A stretch of 6,679 nt of DNA, taken from NCBI GenBank assembly GCA_022361095.1, contig JAKSBO010000937.1, forward strand, positions 1 through 6,679. Direction: 5' to 3'. Position 1 is the first letter of the stretch. Every line of letters starts with the position of its first letter. The notes beneath the pieces were generated by a model. That model was not told the DNA's origin, ran no database searches, and worked only from the letters and a program-made list of their open reading frames with translations. This DNA comes from Desulfobacterales bacterium. Lineage in GTDB: Bacteria > Desulfobacterota > Desulfobacteria > Desulfobacterales > Desulfobacteraceae. Shown here in pieces: positions 5,729 through 6,679 of this stretch. Position numbers and translations under genes: made by a program.

Positions 5729-6679
5729 TCAGGATGAAAAATCATATCCCCTCTCTCCGTGGAGTGACTGGTCTAGGCCCCTGTATTCACTCTCTTCATC
5801 CAGTCTGAAGCCTACGGTTTTTTCCACAATGACACACAGGATAATGGTTGCGACGCCGGCAAGCAGGATCGTTGCGCCCAATCCTTTGAGCTGTACCAGC
5901 AACTGATCGAAAACCGTCCAGGTCCGGCCGGCTGCCTCGCTGGCCGATATCATCCAGGAATCGCGGATGAAAAAGCTGAGCAGAACAATCCCCAACCCGC
6001 TGCCTACGCCATGGATGCCAAAACAGTCCAGTGTATCATCATAGCCCAGTTTTATTTTGAGCTGAAGCGCATAAAAACAGACCGCGGTGGATGCCGCTCC
6101 TAAAAACAGGGCACCCAAGGGCTGGACAACTGCGGCCGCCGGCGTGATGACCACCAGACCGGCCAGGGTGCCGGATGCAAATCCAAGCGCGGACGCCTTT
6201 TTGTACATAATGCCTTCCATGCACAGCCAAACCAGCGCGCCGCTGGCGGCGGAAATCTGGGTCATGGTCAGGGCTCTGGCTGAATCCAGACCGCTCTGAA
6301 GGGTAGAGCCGGCATTAAAACCAAACCAGCCCACCCACAGCAAGCCTGCGCCAATGAGGGTCATGGTCAGGTTATTGGGCGGGGTGGCAATTCTGGGATG
6401 CCCCAGCCGGGGGCCAATATAGATAGCTGCCACCAGGGCACTGATGCCGGCCGATACATGGATGACCAATCCTCCGGCCAGGTCAATCACTCCGGATGCC
6501 CCGGCATTATACAGCCAGCCGTCTGATGCCCAAACCCAGTGGCAAATTGGCGTATACACCGCCAGAAACCACAGGGAAATAAACAGGATATATCCCCTTA
6601 AATAAACGCGTTCTGCCAGGGCTCCGCTGATCAGGGCCGGTGTGATGATGGCGAATTTCCCCTGGAACATGGCAATGAT
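5729..6679 (-). CDS. amtB: Ammonium transporter AmtB, C-terminal part (5' end outside window)
   Basis: This inner-membrane Amt/Rh-family channel, a trimer in known members, recruits ammonium at the periplasmic face and passes it through a hydrophobic pore. The frame is open to the right edge. The ATG at 6668-6670 is internal, with Ile-Ile-Ala encoded just before it, so roughly the first hundred residues are missing. Numbering from that Met, recalled alignment to E. coli AmtB places Phe6 (Phe107), Trp47 (Trp148), Asp63 (Asp160), Phe118 (Phe215) and Ser122 (Ser219). The twin pore histidines are His71 and His220 (His168 and His318). GWFGFNAGS (114-122) and the C-terminal LDQSLHGERGY (299-309), the cytoplasmic tail that contacts the PII protein GlnK in known systems, are typical. 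All key residues are present, so the protein is probably functional. It is convergent with yejE. A glnK gene, a usual partner, is not downstream and could only lie upstream, beyond the window. Confidence 0.96.
   Translation of the reverse strand: MIAMFQGKFAIITPALISGALAERVYLRGYILFISLWFLAVYTPICHWVWASDGWLYNAGASGVIDLAGGLVIHVSAGISALVAAIYIGPRLGHPRIATPPNNLTMTLIGAGLLWVGWFGFNAGSTLQSGLDSARALTMTQISAASGALVWLCMEGIMYKKASALGFASGTLAGLVVITPAAAVVQPLGALFLGAASTAVCFYALQLKIKLGYDDTLDCFGIHGVGSGLGIVLLSFFIRDSWMISASEAAGRTWTVFDQLLVQLKGLGATILLAGVATIILCVIVEKTVGFRLDEESEYRGLDQSLHGERGYDFSS

Noticed and set aside
5712..5906. Small plus-strand open frame after the yejE terminator
   Set aside because: It overlaps amtB almost completely on the other strand and has no recognisable ribosome-binding site or family features.

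Overview
The window is a stretch of ordinary bacterial chromosome carrying five protein genes: the C-terminal part of recA, a complete alaS, two complete ABC-transporter permease genes of the YejB and YejE type, and, on the opposite strand, an ammonium transporter gene (amtB) cut by the right edge. The recA-alaS order, the cysteine-rich insert in the alanyl-tRNA synthetase and the general look of the proteins suggest a Gram-negative deltaproteobacterium, perhaps a sulfate reducer of the Desulfobacterales. That placement is inference from recalled family sequences, not from a search.

Layout: positions 1-662 hold the RecA ATPase core from Walker B onward to its natural stop. Positions 663-848 contain no gene. 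They hold a 125-base imperfect palindrome (685-809), the most interesting structure here, followed by the alaS ribosome-binding site. alaS (849-3473) is full length with all catalytic and editing motifs. A 108-base gap carries a GC-rich hairpin with a poor T-tract and then the ribosome-binding site of the first permease. yejB-like (3582-4610, GTG start) and yejE-like (4621-5667) are ten bases apart and form an operon, closed by a strong intrinsic terminator that starts at the yejE stop codon. amtB comes in from the right on the minus strand and ends at 5729, convergent with yejE.

Working together: RecA (recombination and SOS) and AlaRS (translation) are housekeeping neighbours, as in many proteobacteria, but without recX between them. 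The two permeases would form the membrane channel of a peptide or microcin-C-type importer. Its binding protein (YejA) and ATPase (YejF) are not next to the permeases in this window and must be supplied from elsewhere. AmtB imports ammonium and is a separate transcription unit.

I found no CRISPR array, tRNA, rRNA, transposase, phage or defence gene, and no evidence of a new multi-gene system. The palindrome between recA and alaS is the one element that the genes do not explain.
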